Source: Bradyrhizobium sp. CCBAU 51765 (GTDB lineage: Bacteria > Pseudomonadota > Alphaproteobacteria > Rhizobiales > Xanthobacteraceae). Taken from it: a stretch of DNA of 64,000 bases. The notes below the pieces were generated by a model. That model saw only the letters and a program-made list of their open reading frames with translations, was not told the origin of the DNA and did not search any database. Positions 33,236-42,335 of this stretch are shown here, piece by piece. How positions within the stretch are numbered: position 1 is the stretch's first letter; every line of letters starts with the position of its first letter. A program made the position numbers and the translations under genes. The DNA is taken from NCBI RefSeq assembly GCF_015291725.1, contig NZ_CP030038.1, positions 2,407,001 to 2,471,000 of the forward strand. The letters are read 5' to 3'.

Positions 33236-33967
33236 TCAGCGCCGGGACTTCCTGGAAGGAGCGGTGGGGCGCTGCGGCTCGTCCCGGCGCATGCCGCCGG
33301 CGATGAACGCAACGGTCTCCGCCTTCAATCTCGCATTGTCCCGCGGATCATAGGCTTGGGGCATCATGTCCTCCATCCGGTTCGTGTCGGACAAGGCATA
33401 GAGATAGGTCCCGATCATCAGCGTCATGCGCCAATGGATATCGACGCGCGAGAGATGGGGCAGCGCCTCGTGCAACGCTTCGATATAGAGCATCGTCGAT
33501 TCATCATAGGCGGTCTTGCGCAGCTCGTAGGACAGGTTGGGCGGCTCGGTGTGCAGCCGTGCATGGAGGCGCAGGAAGGCCAGCCCTTGCACCGACGCGC
33601 GCAGATTCAGGATCGGTTGCAGGAACGCCTCGATGATGGCCACAACGTCGTTCGCACGGCCGGCGGCCCGCAACGCGGCGAGGCTTTCGATCCTGGCATC
33701 GGCGATGACAGATGCACGGCGAAGGAAAGTCTCGCGAAACAGGCCGAACTTGGTGCCGAAATAATAGGTGATGAGGGCCTGCGTCACGCCGGCCTGCTCG
33801 GAAATCTCGCGCAGCGTGGTTCCAGCATAGCCCTGATTGGCGAAGATGACCTCTGCGGCATCCATGATGTCCGCGCGCATCTTGCCGGTGCCGCCTTCGG
33901 GCCGGCCTGGGCGCTTGGTACGAGCCTCGGTTGCGGGAAGCCCGCGCCGGCCGGACACGCCACTCAT
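33236..33967 (-). CDS. TetR/AcrR family transcriptional regulator (second of two paralogues)
   Basis: A 243-residue TetR regulator with the helix-turn-helix at about 30-85 (MDAAEVIFANQGYAGTTLRE, SEQAGVTQALITYYFGTK) and ligand-domain motifs LRASVQGLAFLRLHARLHTEP and YLYALSDTNRMEDM shared with the first TetR. I start at the ATG at 33967 (MSGVSGRRG); the frame stays open upstream. It is divergent from the Rieske oxygenase operon; tandem direct repeats in the gap are its likely operators. Confidence 0.88.
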   Translation of the reverse strand: MSGVSGRRGLPATEARTKRPGRPEGGTGKMRADIMDAAEVIFANQGYAGTTLREISEQAGVTQALITYYFGTKFGLFRETFLRRASVIADARIESLAALRAAGRANDVVAIIEAFLQPILNLRASVQGLAFLRLHARLHTEPPNLSYELRKTAYDESTMLYIEALHEALPHLSRVDIHWRMTLMIGTYLYALSDTNRMEDMMPQAYDPRDNARLKAETVAFIAGGMRRDEPQRPTAPSRKSRR

Positions 33968-34140
33968 ATGCGCCTCGCTCCGTCGATGCCGCGGCCCGCG
34001 CCAAAGAGGCGGCATGATGCACGGAATCGATGCAAGCGACTCTGTCGAGACCGCGTTGGCCGCATGAAGTTGCCCCCGAATGGACGAAGATGGCGATACT
34101 TTCCGCCTTTTCTCAAGCTGGCACGTGGATTGCAAACAAT

Positions 34141-34187
34141 AATTATATAGGCGACCAATAAAGAAATTATATGGTCGACCAATTAAG
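34141..34187. repeat. Two 23-bp direct repeats, 24-bp period: likely TetR operator
   Basis: Unit 1 (34141-34163) is AATTATAT-AGGCGACC-AATAAAG and unit 2 (34165-34187) is AATTATAT-GGTCGACC-AATTAAG, 20 of 23 positions identical. Unit 2 contains the perfect palindrome TGGTCGACCA. They sit 37 bases before the Rieske oxygenase ATG and between it and the divergent TetR gene, where a repressor would block the catabolic promoter. Confidence 0.65.
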
Positions 34188-34223
34188 AAGACGTGGCGGT
34201 GCCGCGTTCGTAAAGGAGCATCG

Positions 34224-35282
34224 ATGCCCGCCATGACCGTGACCGCTCATCGGCCGATCACCGCCCAGGACGGCTGCCAGGACCCTGTCTTGCTCAATGA
34301 CTGGCATGTCGTGGGGTTTGCGTCGGACTTCGTCCCGGGCAAGATCCATCCGGTTCGCTTGCTCGAGCGCGACTTGATCGCGTGGCGCACGGACGATGGC
34401 GAGATCCATGTCTGGGAGGATCTGTGCATCCATCGCGGGGCCCGCCTGTCCAAGGGCTGGATCAAGAACGACCGGGTGGTCTGTCCCTATCACGGCTGGG
34501 AATATGACGGGGGCGGCCGGTGCACACTGATGCCCGCGGCTCCGGACGAGACGCCGATGAAGAAAGCGCGGGCCTTTCCTTATCTGGCGGTGGAGCGCTA
34601 CGGCTTCGTGTGGGTCTGCCTCGGCGAACCCAGCGCCGACGTGCCGCTGTTTCCGCAATGGGACGATGCGAGCTTCCTCAAGGTCCATAGCGGACCTTAT
34701 CGCTATGCGGCCAACGGCTTCCGTGCGATCGAGAACTTCATCGATGCCAGCCATTTTCCCTTCGTGCATGCCGGCCTGAACGGAGTCATGGATCAACCGG
34801 ACCGGCTCGATCCCTACGACGTGCACGAGGTCGACACCGGGCTTCGTTCCTCGGAGGTGAAGGTGTTCCAGCCGTTCGGCGATGCGCGTGGCGTGCCGCT
34901 GATGGCGTTCTACACCTACCATACGTTCCGGCCGCTGGTGGCCTATTTCTCCAAGCGGACGCAACAGGCCGACGCCGCCGCAAACATCGTCTCCGATCAC
35001 TCCGATCTGTTCACGACCTTCTTCACGGCTCAGCCCATCGACGAGAAGACGACCATCGTCCGCGTCTGCGCGGCGCTGAATGTGCAGCCGCATCCCGACC
35101 CGAAGTCGGTCCGTGAACGCGCCGACGTCGTCTATGGGCAGGATCGCGAGATCGTCGAGTCGCAGCGGCCGGAGCGCATCCCGACCGAGTTGCGCTACGA
35201 ATTGCATCACCGTACCGACCTGATGGGCCAGCGCTACCGCACATGGTTGCGCGCCAAGGGAATTTCCTATGGCGTCATCTGA
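34224..35282 (+). CDS. Aromatic ring-hydroxylating oxygenase, Rieske alpha subunit (phthalate-dioxygenase type)
   Basis: A 352-residue Rieske non-heme iron oxygenase. The [2Fe-2S] motif CxH...CxxH is at C68, H70, C87 and H90 (LCIHRG, CPYHGW). The catalytic iron ligands H177 and H182 are in ENFIDASHFPFVHAG; the third, acidic ligand is probably in the QDREIVESQRPE block. The single-subunit, about 350-residue form resembles O-demethylases and dicamba, toluenesulfonate or phthalate oxygenases. AAAGGAG precedes the ATG. It overlaps its reductase gene by 14 bases. It hydroxylates or demethylates an aromatic or N-heteroaromatic acid. Confidence 0.9.
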   Translation: MPAMTVTAHRPITAQDGCQDPVLLNDWHVVGFASDFVPGKIHPVRLLERDLIAWRTDDGEIHVWEDLCIHRGARLSKGWIKNDRVVCPYHGWEYDGGGRCTLMPAAPDETPMKKARAFPYLAVERYGFVWVCLGEPSADVPLFPQWDDASFLKVHSGPYRYAANGFRAIENFIDASHFPFVHAGLNGVMDQPDRLDPYDVHEVDTGLRSSEVKVFQPFGDARGVPLMAFYTYHTFRPLVAYFSKRTQQADAAANIVSDHSDLFTTFFTAQPIDEKTTIVRVCAALNVQPHPDPKSVRERADVVYGQDREIVESQRPERIPTELRYELHHRTDLMGQRYRTWLRAKGISYGVI

Positions 35283-36222
35283 GCTCGGCCTCTGCTTGCG
35301 GCTGGTCGAGATCGTTTTTGGCGTCCCGGGCATCAACCTCTACCGGCTGGCCGCGCCCGACGGGTCCGCGTTGCCGGCATTCGAGCCCGGAGCGCATCTC
35401 GATCTGGAGATCGCGCCCGGACTTGTCCGGCAATATTCGCTGCTGTGGCCGCAACCGGCCGGAGATCGCTACGAGATCGCCGTCCAGGAGGCGCCCGACG
35501 GGCGGGGCGGTTCGCGCTGCTGGCATCGGCAGTCGGTCGTCGGCGACGTCTACCGTGCCTCGCTTCCGCGCAATCACTTCGCGCTCGGAGCCGCGACGCC
35601 CGCGACCCGATATCTGTTGGCCGGCGGCATCGGCATCACGCCGATCATCTCGATGTACCGCAAGCTCGTCGCTCAGCGGCAGCCGGTGCAGTTGCACTAT
35701 TGGACTCGCAGCGCGGCGTCTGCGCTGTTCCACGACGAACTCGCCGGCTTCACCGATGGCAGCGTGCACCTGCACTCGACGCAGGGGCCTGCGCCGCGCC
35801 TGGCGGACGTGCTGCCGTCGGTGCCCGGCGATGCGCCCATGTATTGCTGCGGGCCGCAGCGCATGATCGACGCGTTCGATGCGCTGACCGCGCGGCGTCC
35901 ACCCGAGCTCATGCATCGCGAGCGCTTTGCCGCGGCCCCGCAGCAGGCAGAGCCCTCCGGAAGTTTCAGCATCCGTCTCGTCCGCTCCGGCCGCACCCTG
36001 GAGGTCGGCGCCGACGAGAGCGTGCTCAGCGCGTGCATCGCCGCGGGGGTCGACCTCTCCTACTCCTGCGAGGAGGGCGTCTGCGGAGCCTGCGAGGTCC
36101 GCGTGCTCTCGGGGGACGTCGATCACCGCGACCAAGTCATTCCACCGGCTGCGAGAGCGACTTCGGCCACCATGATGGCCTGCTGCTCGCGCGGCCGGAC
36201 CATGCTCGAACTCGATATCTGA
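35269..36222 (+). CDS. Ferredoxin reductase component of the Rieske oxygenase (phthalate dioxygenase reductase type)
   Basis: A 317-residue electron-transfer protein. The N-terminal half is a flavin and NAD(P)H-binding reductase (RQYSLLWP, LLAGGIGITPIISM, YCCGPQRMI). The C-terminus, from about residue 230, is a plant-type [2Fe-2S] ferredoxin with CEEGVCGACEVRVL and a final Cys in the ACCSRG segment. This domain order is that of phthalate dioxygenase reductase and VanB. It passes electrons from NAD(P)H to the Rieske protein encoded just upstream, whose gene it overlaps. Confidence 0.9.
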   Translation: MASSELGLCLRLVEIVFGVPGINLYRLAAPDGSALPAFEPGAHLDLEIAPGLVRQYSLLWPQPAGDRYEIAVQEAPDGRGGSRCWHRQSVVGDVYRASLPRNHFALGAATPATRYLLAGGIGITPIISMYRKLVAQRQPVQLHYWTRSAASALFHDELAGFTDGSVHLHSTQGPAPRLADVLPSVPGDAPMYCCGPQRMIDAFDALTARRPPELMHRERFAAAPQQAEPSGSFSIRLVRSGRTLEVGADESVLSACIAAGVDLSYSCEEGVCGACEVRVLSGDVDHRDQVIPPAARATSATMMACCSRGRTMLELDI

Positions 36223-36281
36223 GCTTTGCCAAATCTGAGCCTCGTCAACTCTGCCCTGCCAAGGCCAATCCGGGAGATCGC

Positions 36282-37523
36282 ATGAAACATCCTTTCCACG
36301 TGGCCATCATCGGCGGTGGCATCGGCGGCGTCGCGCTGGCGCGCAGCCTCGATATGCTTGGCATCGACTATCATGTGTTCGAGCGCGCGGCGGCCTTCGG
36401 CGAGATCGGCGCGGGCGTGCAGGTCACGCCCAATGCGGTCAAGGTGCTGGAGGCGCTCGGCCTTGCCGAGGATCTCGCGGCCGCCGGTTTCCTGCCCGAA
36501 GCCATGGTCGGCTGGAATTGGCAGAGCGGTGAAGAGTTGTTCCGCACCCCGCTTCGCGCCGTATGCCCGCGGGTGTTCGGGGCCGACTTCTATCACGTCC
36601 ATCGCGCCGATCTGCACGCGATGCTCGCCAAGGACATCTCGCCGGAGCGCGTCACCTTGGGCCGGGCCTGCACGGGGCTGCGCCAACGGGCAGGGCGGAT
36701 GGTCGCCTGCTTTGATGACGGCAGCGAGCATGTCGCAGATCTCGTGGTCGGCGCCGACGGCGTCCGGTCCGTGATCCGGGCCGAATTGTGGGGACAGGAG
36801 CCGGCCAGCTACACCGGTCACATGTGCTGGCGCGCGCTGGTCCCGGTCGATCAGCACCCGTTGCCGTTCGTCACGCCGACATCCTCGTTCTGGATGGGCC
36901 CCAAGGGGCATGTGGTGACCTATTACGTCAAGGGCGGCGCGATGGTGAACATCGTCGCCGTCGCCGAGAACCGCGAATGGGTCGAGGAATCCTGGACGGC
37001 CAAGAGCACGCCCCAGGAGCTGCTCGATGCCTATGCGGGCTGGCACGACGATCTGGTCCGGCTGTTCGCGCGGACCAATCCCGATCAGGTCTACAAATGG
37101 GGATTGTTCGACCGCGATCCCATGGCACGCTGGTCGCAAGGGAACGTCACGCTGCTCGGTGATGCCGCTCATCCGATGCTGCCGTTCCTGTCGCAGGGTG
37201 CGGCGATGGCGATCGAGGACGCCTACGTCCTTGCGCAGGCGCTGGATCATTTCGGGCCTGGAAGGCTCGACGCGGCACTCGACGCGTATGAGATGGAGCG
37301 GCGCCCGCGTACGGCGCGGGTCCAGCTCGAGGCGCGCGAACGCGGCCGAACCTATCACCTGGCTTCTCCGGAAGAGTCGCGCGCGCGAGATCTCGCCTTC
37401 AAGGAGGAGCAGGCGCGCAATCCCAACGCGGTCGGCATCAAGGCGGAGTGGGTCTACCAATACGATGCCCGCATCTGTCGCGATCGTTTCGACACATCAC
37501 CGGCGCTGAGCGCCGCGTCCTGA
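36282..37523 (+). CDS. FAD-dependent aromatic monooxygenase (salicylate/6-hydroxynicotinate hydroxylase-like)
   Basis: A 413-residue class A flavoprotein monooxygenase. FAD motifs are GGGIGG at residues 11-16, VGADGVRS near 155 and GDAAHPMLPFLSQGAAMAIED near 290. The family covers salicylate, 3-hydroxybenzoate and 6-hydroxynicotinate hydroxylases that act on an already hydroxylated or carboxylated ring. The ATG at 36282 is chosen; the open frame upstream is a shadow of the reductase gene. Downstream of a Rieske oxygenase it probably catalyses the second hydroxylation, making a ring-cleavage substrate, perhaps for the NicX-like dioxygenase. Confidence 0.88.
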   Translation: MKHPFHVAIIGGGIGGVALARSLDMLGIDYHVFERAAAFGEIGAGVQVTPNAVKVLEALGLAEDLAAAGFLPEAMVGWNWQSGEELFRTPLRAVCPRVFGADFYHVHRADLHAMLAKDISPERVTLGRACTGLRQRAGRMVACFDDGSEHVADLVVGADGVRSVIRAELWGQEPASYTGHMCWRALVPVDQHPLPFVTPTSSFWMGPKGHVVTYYVKGGAMVNIVAVAENREWVEESWTAKSTPQELLDAYAGWHDDLVRLFARTNPDQVYKWGLFDRDPMARWSQGNVTLLGDAAHPMLPFLSQGAAMAIEDAYVLAQALDHFGPGRLDAALDAYEMERRPRTARVQLEARERGRTYHLASPEESRARDLAFKEEQARNPNAVGIKAEWVYQYDARICRDRFDTSPALSAAS

Positions 37524-37561
37524 GGTTTTGAGGTCCCATCGTTCACCGGAGAATAGACGTA

Positions 37562-38785
37562 ATGATCAAGAAAGTGAGTTTTATGCGTGTTTTGCTGTCC
37601 AGTCTCGCCGCCGTCGGTGTCCTATCTTCGGCTGCGGCCATGGCCGAGGAGCCGATCAAGATCGGCGAGATCAATAGCTACAAGTCGCAGCCTGTCTTCA
37701 CTGACGGCTACAAGAAAGGCATGCAGCTTGCGATCGACCAGATCAATGCCGCGGGCGGCGTCGCCGGCCGCAAGCTGGAGCTCATCACCCGCGACGACAA
37801 TGCCAATCCGGGCGAGGCGATCCGCCAGGCCGAGGATCTGATCACCCGCGAGAAGGTCGATATCCTCGCCGGCGCGTTTTACGCCCATATCGGCACCGCA
37901 CTGACGGACTATGCCAAGCAGAAGCGCCGCTTCACGCTGATCACCGAGGCCTTGAGCGATAACATCGTCTGGAGCGTCGGGAACCGCTACACGTTCCGCC
38001 TCGACGCGTCGACCTACATGCTCGTCGCCTCGCTGGTCGACGATGCCGTGAAGCTGAAGAAGAAGCGATGGGCGCTCATCTATCCGAACTACGAGTTCGG
38101 CACGTCGGCCGCGAACGTCTTCAAGAAGCTGATGAAGCAGCGCCAGCCGGATGTCGAATTCGTCACCGAGCAGGCTCCGCCGTTCGGCAAGATCGATGCC
38201 GGCAGCGTCGTCCAGGCGCTGTCCGACGCCAAGCCCGAGGCCACGTTCAACGCTCTGTTCGGCACCGATCTCGCGCAATTCGTCCGCGAGGGCACCACCC
38301 GCGGCTTCCTCGGCGACAACATGCCGGTCTACAGCATCATCACCGGCCAGCCCGAATATCTCGAGCCGCTGCGCGACGAGATTCCGAAGAACTGGGTGGT
38401 CACCGGCTATCCCTGGTACAGCATCAAGACGCCGGCTCACCAGACCTTCCTGACCGAGTACCAGACCAAATACGGCAAGGAGAATCTGCGCTTCGGCTCC
38501 ATCATCGGCTACGCCACGATCAAGGCCATCGCGGCCGGTGTGGCGGCCTCGGGCGGCAAGACCGATACCGAGTCGATGATCAAGGCGTTCGAAGGGCTCG
38601 AATTCGATACGCCGGATGGCAAGACGGTTTTCCGCAAGATCGATCATCAGGCGACCTGGGGTCTATATGTCGGCAAGCTCGCGGTCGTGGATGGCAAAGG
38701 CGTGATGGTCGACTACCACTTCGCGCCGGGCGACACGCTGCTTCCGTCGGACGACGAGGTGCGCAAGCTGCGTCCCGCCGATTGA
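37562..38785 (+). CDS. ABC transporter substrate-binding protein, branched-chain amino acid (LIV) type
   Basis: A 407-residue type I periplasmic binding protein (Peripla_BP_6) with a Sec signal peptide (MIKKVSFMRVLLSSLAAVGV, cleavage near AMAEE). The mature start EEPIKIGEINSYKSQPVFTD and the AINAAGGVAGRKLEL-type block are typical. LIV-type binding proteins in catabolic clusters often bind aromatic acids such as benzoates or cinnamates rather than leucine. It lies in the same operon as the oxygenase genes, 38 bases after the monooxygenase. Confidence 0.9.
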   Translation: MIKKVSFMRVLLSSLAAVGVLSSAAAMAEEPIKIGEINSYKSQPVFTDGYKKGMQLAIDQINAAGGVAGRKLELITRDDNANPGEAIRQAEDLITREKVDILAGAFYAHIGTALTDYAKQKRRFTLITEALSDNIVWSVGNRYTFRLDASTYMLVASLVDDAVKLKKKRWALIYPNYEFGTSAANVFKKLMKQRQPDVEFVTEQAPPFGKIDAGSVVQALSDAKPEATFNALFGTDLAQFVREGTTRGFLGDNMPVYSIITGQPEYLEPLRDEIPKNWVVTGYPWYSIKTPAHQTFLTEYQTKYGKENLRFGSIIGYATIKAIAAGVAASGGKTDTESMIKAFEGLEFDTPDGKTVFRKIDHQATWGLYVGKLAVVDGKGVMVDYHFAPGDTLLPSDDEVRKLRPAD

Positions 38786-38795
38786 TCCGACGACG

Positions 38796-38820
38796 GGCGC
38801 CCCACATGCCGTGGGGCGCC
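38796..38820 (+). promoter_or_regulatory. Intercistronic hairpin after the LIV binding-protein gene
   Basis: GGCGCCCCAC, five-base loop, GTGGGGCGCC: a perfect 10-bp stem starting 10 bases after the stop codon and ending 52 bases before the permease start. No T-run. Confidence 0.6.
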
Positions 38821-38872
38821 GGTCGCCATTCCCCGCCGCATCTGTCCTGAGCGAGATTGCCAGAGAACTGTC

Positions 38873-40804
38873 ATGGATCTTTACGCCCTCCTGGCGCAAT
38901 TGCTGAACGGCCTGGCGGAAGCCTCCGCGTTGTTTCTGGTTGCCGCCGGCCTGTCGCTGATCTTCGGCGTGAGCCGAATCGTCAATTTCGCCCACGGCTC
39001 CTTCTTCATGCTGGGCATGTATGTGGCTCATTCGCTCATCGAGCGGCTCGGCGGCGGCTCCTGGCGAGTTATGGGGTTCTGGGGCGCGCTGTTGCTCGCG
39101 GCGTTGGTGGTCGGATTGCTCGGTGCGCTGGTGGAGATGCTGCTGCTGCGTCGGATCTACAAGGCCCCCGAACTGTTCCAGCTTCTGGCCACCTTCGCGC
39201 TGGTGCTGGTGTTCAACGACGCGGCGCTCTGGATCTGGGGGCCGGAAGATCTGCTGGGCCGCCGCGCGCCGGGGCTCGCAGGCGCGGTCCAGCTCTTCGG
39301 CCGTGCCTATCCGAGCTACAATCTCGTCCTGATCGTCGTCGGGCCCGCGATCCTCGGACTGCTCTGGGTCCTGCTGACGCGGACACGCTGGGGCGTGATG
39401 GTGCGCGCGGCCACGCATGACCGCGAAATGCTCGGTGCGCTGGGGGTCAACCAGGCCTGGCTGTTCACCGGCGTGTTCGCGCTCGGATGCATGCTGGCGG
39501 GGCTCGGCGGCGCGCTGCAATTGCCGCGTGAGCCGGCGAGCCTCGGCCGCGATCTCACGACGATCGGCGATGCGTTCGTCATCGTGGTGGTGGGCGGCAT
39601 GGGATCGATCCCGGGGGCGTATCTGGCGGCCTTGCTGATTGCGGAAGTGAAGTCGATCTGCATCGGGCTCGGCACGGTTCAGTTGGCGAGCATTACGATT
39701 TCCTTCTCCAAGCTGACCCTGGTGGTCGAGTTCCTGATCATGGCGGTGGTTCTTGTGGTGCGGCCCTGGGGGCTGTTGGGACGCCCGCAGGCAACCAATC
39801 GTCATGCGGCGCCGGTCGAGGCGCCGCTGCGCCGCGGCTCGGGACGATATGCGGTCGCGATCACCGTCTCCCTGCTCGCGATGGCGGCGCTGCCATTGCT
39901 CAACCAGTCGCTGCCTTATGCCGCCGTGCTGGGCCAGGACGTGCTGGTGGCGATCCTGTTCGTGGTCAGCCTGCACTTCATGATGGGGCCGGGTGGCATG
40001 CACTCGTTCGGGCATGCCGCCTATTACGGGCTCGGCGCCTATGGCGCCGCGATCCTGGTCAAGGCGGCTGGCTTGCCGATGCCGCTCGCGACGCTCGCGG
40101 CGCCGCTGCTTGCGGGGCTCGGCGCGATGCTGTTCGGCTGGTTCTGCGTGCGGCTTTCGGGCGTCTATCTGGCGATGCTCACGCTCGCCTTCTCGCAGAT
40201 CGTCTGGTCGGTCGTGTTTCAGTGGGACGCGGTGACGGGCGGCTCCAACGGCATGATCGGCATCTGGCCGGACGAGTGGCTGAGCGGAACGCGCTACTAC
40301 TACCTGACCCTCGTGATCGTCGCGCTCTCGGCCTATGTGCTGCGCCGGTTCCTGTTCGCGCCGTTCGGCTACGCGTTGCGGGCCGGTCGGGACTCGCCGC
40401 TTCGCGCCGATGCGATCGGCATCGACGTGAAACGCGTGCAATGGCTGGCCTTCGTCATCGCCGGCGTGTTCGGCGGATTGGCCGGCACGATCTACGTGTT
40501 CTCCAAAGGCAGCGTGTCGCCGGATGTGATCTCGGTCGGCAAATCGGTCGATGGCCTCGTCATGGTTCTCCTCGGCGGAATCCAGGCGCTGACGGGGCCC
40601 ATCATCGGCGCCGCGGTGTTCGGCGTCCTGCAGGATTCGGTCATGCGCGCCACCGATTACTGGCGGGCTCTGTTCGGCGGCATCATCCTGTTTCTGGTGC
40701 TGGCCTTCCCGCAGGGACTTGCGGGGATCTCGTTACAGATACGCAGCTGGTGGCAGCACCCACGAATGGCCATGACGGCGGAGCGGCAGGAGAAGCTGAC
40801 ATGA
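38873..40804 (+). CDS. Fused LIV-type ABC permease (LivH-LivM in one chain)
   Basis: A 643-residue membrane protein. Residues 1-300 are LivH-like (GLSLIFGVSRIVNFAHGSFF, then RAATHDREMLGALGVN as the EAA loop). Residues about 325-620 are LivM-like (FGHAAYYGLGAYGAA, YALRAGRDSPLRADAIGIDV). LivH and LivM are normally separate genes of about 300 and 350 residues, so this is a fusion forming both halves of the channel. It is coupled by ATGA to the LivG gene. Confidence 0.9.
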   Translation: MDLYALLAQLLNGLAEASALFLVAAGLSLIFGVSRIVNFAHGSFFMLGMYVAHSLIERLGGGSWRVMGFWGALLLAALVVGLLGALVEMLLLRRIYKAPELFQLLATFALVLVFNDAALWIWGPEDLLGRRAPGLAGAVQLFGRAYPSYNLVLIVVGPAILGLLWVLLTRTRWGVMVRAATHDREMLGALGVNQAWLFTGVFALGCMLAGLGGALQLPREPASLGRDLTTIGDAFVIVVVGGMGSIPGAYLAALLIAEVKSICIGLGTVQLASITISFSKLTLVVEFLIMAVVLVVRPWGLLGRPQATNRHAAPVEAPLRRGSGRYAVAITVSLLAMAALPLLNQSLPYAAVLGQDVLVAILFVVSLHFMMGPGGMHSFGHAAYYGLGAYGAAILVKAAGLPMPLATLAAPLLAGLGAMLFGWFCVRLSGVYLAMLTLAFSQIVWSVVFQWDAVTGGSNGMIGIWPDEWLSGTRYYYLTLVIVALSAYVLRRFLFAPFGYALRAGRDSPLRADAIGIDVKRVQWLAFVIAGVFGGLAGTIYVFSKGSVSPDVISVGKSVDGLVMVLLGGIQALTGPIIGAAVFGVLQDSVMRATDYWRALFGGIILFLVLAFPQGLAGISLQIRSWWQHPRMAMTAERQEKLT

Positions 40805-41598
40805 GCGCTGCTTTGCTTGAGGTCCGGGACCTCGGGATTTCCTTCGGCGGCGTGCGCGCCGTCGATGGCATCAGCTTCGACCTCCATCGCGGCGAGCTGC
40901 TGGCGCTGATCGGCCCCAACGGCGCGGGCAAATCGACCACGTTCAACATGGTCGGGGGGCAGTTGCGTGCCTCCGGCGGATCGGTGCGCATGGCGGAGCA
41001 CGATCTGATCGGCATGAAGCCGCGCGCCATCTGGCGCCTCGGCGTCGGACGAACCTTCCAGATCGCGGCCACCTTCGCCTCCTTCACGGTCGCGGAAAAC
41101 GTGCAGATGGCGGTGCTGTCGCATCACCGCCAGGTGTTCGCGCTATGGCGCCCGGCGGCCGACCGGTTTCGCGCCCAGGCTTTGGCGCTGCTCGAGCAGG
41201 TCGGCATGCGCGCGCAGGCCGACCGGCCGTGCAGCGAACTGGCTTATGGCGACATCAAGCGCGTCGAACTCGCGATGGCGCTCGCCAACGATCCGAGGCT
41301 GCTGCTGATGGACGAGCCGACCGCCGGCATGGCGCCCCGTGAGCGCAACGAGCTGATGGCCCTGACGAAGCGGCTGGTGGTCGAGCGCGGCATGGCCGTG
41401 CTGTTCACCGAGCACAGCATGGATGTGGTATTCGCGCATGCCGACCGCGTCATCGTGCTCGCGCGCGGCAAGCTGATCGCGGAAGGGACGCCGGAGGCGA
41501 TCCGCAACCATCCCAAGGTGCAGGAGGTCTATTTCGGCAGCGGGACGACCTTCGAGCATCTGCCGCAACCGGCCTTCGCCGGGAGGATGTCCGCATGA
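40801..41598 (+). CDS. LIV-type ABC transporter ATPase, LivG-like
   Basis: A 265-residue ATPase with GPNGAGKST, a LivG-type RTFQIAATFASFTVAENVQ block, LLMDEPTAGMAP and a switch His in TEHSMD. The signature region reads LAYGDIKRVELAMAL where LSYGEQR is usual; ABC signatures of LivG proteins vary here. The start at 40801 overlaps the permease stop and its own stop overlaps LivF, giving a fully coupled set. Confidence 0.9.
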   Translation: MSAALLEVRDLGISFGGVRAVDGISFDLHRGELLALIGPNGAGKSTTFNMVGGQLRASGGSVRMAEHDLIGMKPRAIWRLGVGRTFQIAATFASFTVAENVQMAVLSHHRQVFALWRPAADRFRAQALALLEQVGMRAQADRPCSELAYGDIKRVELAMALANDPRLLLMDEPTAGMAPRERNELMALTKRLVVERGMAVLFTEHSMDVVFAHADRVIVLARGKLIAEGTPEAIRNHPKVQEVYFGSGTTFEHLPQPAFAGRMSA

Positions 41599-42335
41599 GC
41601 GACGTCGTCGAGCCTGCTCTGCTGGAAGTTTCCGGCTTGAACGCCTGGTACGGCGCCGCCCACATCCTGTTCGATGTTGCGCTTCAAGTGCGCCGTGGCG
41701 AGGTCATCTCACTGATGGGGCGCAATGGCGCCGGCAAGTCCACAACGCTGAAGGCGATCATGGGGCTGCTGGCGCGCCGCGATGGGCAGATTCGCTTCAT
41801 GGGCCGCGATATCGCCGCCAAGGAGCCGTTCCAGGTCGCGCGCATGGGGCTTGGTTTTGTACCCGAGGATCGTCGCATCTTCCCCGATCTGACGGTGACG
41901 GAGAATCTCGAAACCGGCCGGCAGCAGCTTCGTCATTGGCCGGATGGCAGTCCGGCGCTGAACTGGACTCCGGACGCGCTCTATGAGCTGTTTCCCAATC
42001 TCGGACGCATGCAGGGCCGGCGCGGCGGACAGATGAGCGGCGGTGAGCAGCAGATGCTCACGATCGCCCGCACGCTGATGGGCAATCCGTTCCTGGTGCT
42101 GCTCGACGAGCCTTCGGAAGGCGTTGCCCCCGTCATCGTCGAGCAGATGGCGCACATGATTCTGTCTCTCAAGGCGCGCGGCGCCAGCATCTTGCTGTCG
42201 GAGCAGAATTTCCATTTCGCCCAACTGGTCTCGGATCGCGCCTATGTGCTGGAGAAGGGGCAAATCATGTACGAGGGCTCGATGAGGGAGCTTGCGGAGA
42301 ATGACGACATTCAGCGCAACTATCTTGGTGTCTAG
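41595..42335 (+). CDS. LIV-type ABC transporter ATPase, LivF-like
   Basis: A 246-residue ATPase of LivF length with GRNGAGKST, GLGFVPEDRRIFPDLTVTEN, MSGGEQQMLTIARTL and LVLLDEPSEGVAP, all hallmarks of LivF. The final gene of the seven-gene operon 34224-42335. The start overlaps LivG by ATGA. Confidence 0.92.
   Translation: MSDVVEPALLEVSGLNAWYGAAHILFDVALQVRRGEVISLMGRNGAGKSTTLKAIMGLLARRDGQIRFMGRDIAAKEPFQVARMGLGFVPEDRRIFPDLTVTENLETGRQQLRHWPDGSPALNWTPDALYELFPNLGRMQGRRGGQMSGGEQQMLTIARTLMGNPFLVLLDEPSEGVAPVIVEQMAHMILSLKARGASILLSEQNFHFAQLVSDRAYVLEKGQIMYEGSMRELAENDDIQRNYLGV

Noticed and set aside
34141..34187. A minimal CRISPR array
   Set aside because: Only two units with a one-base gap and no spacers; the position before a TetR-controlled operon fits an operator.
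35445..37523. A 692-codon plus-strand frame that could look like a reductase-monooxygenase fusion
   Set aside because: Only the part from 36282 resembles a protein family; the upstream part is out of frame with the ferredoxin reductase gene and is its shadow.
38663..40441. A 592-codon minus-strand frame
   Set aside because: Antisense to the fused LIV permease; composition is Arg/His/Glu/Gln-rich without any recognisable motif.
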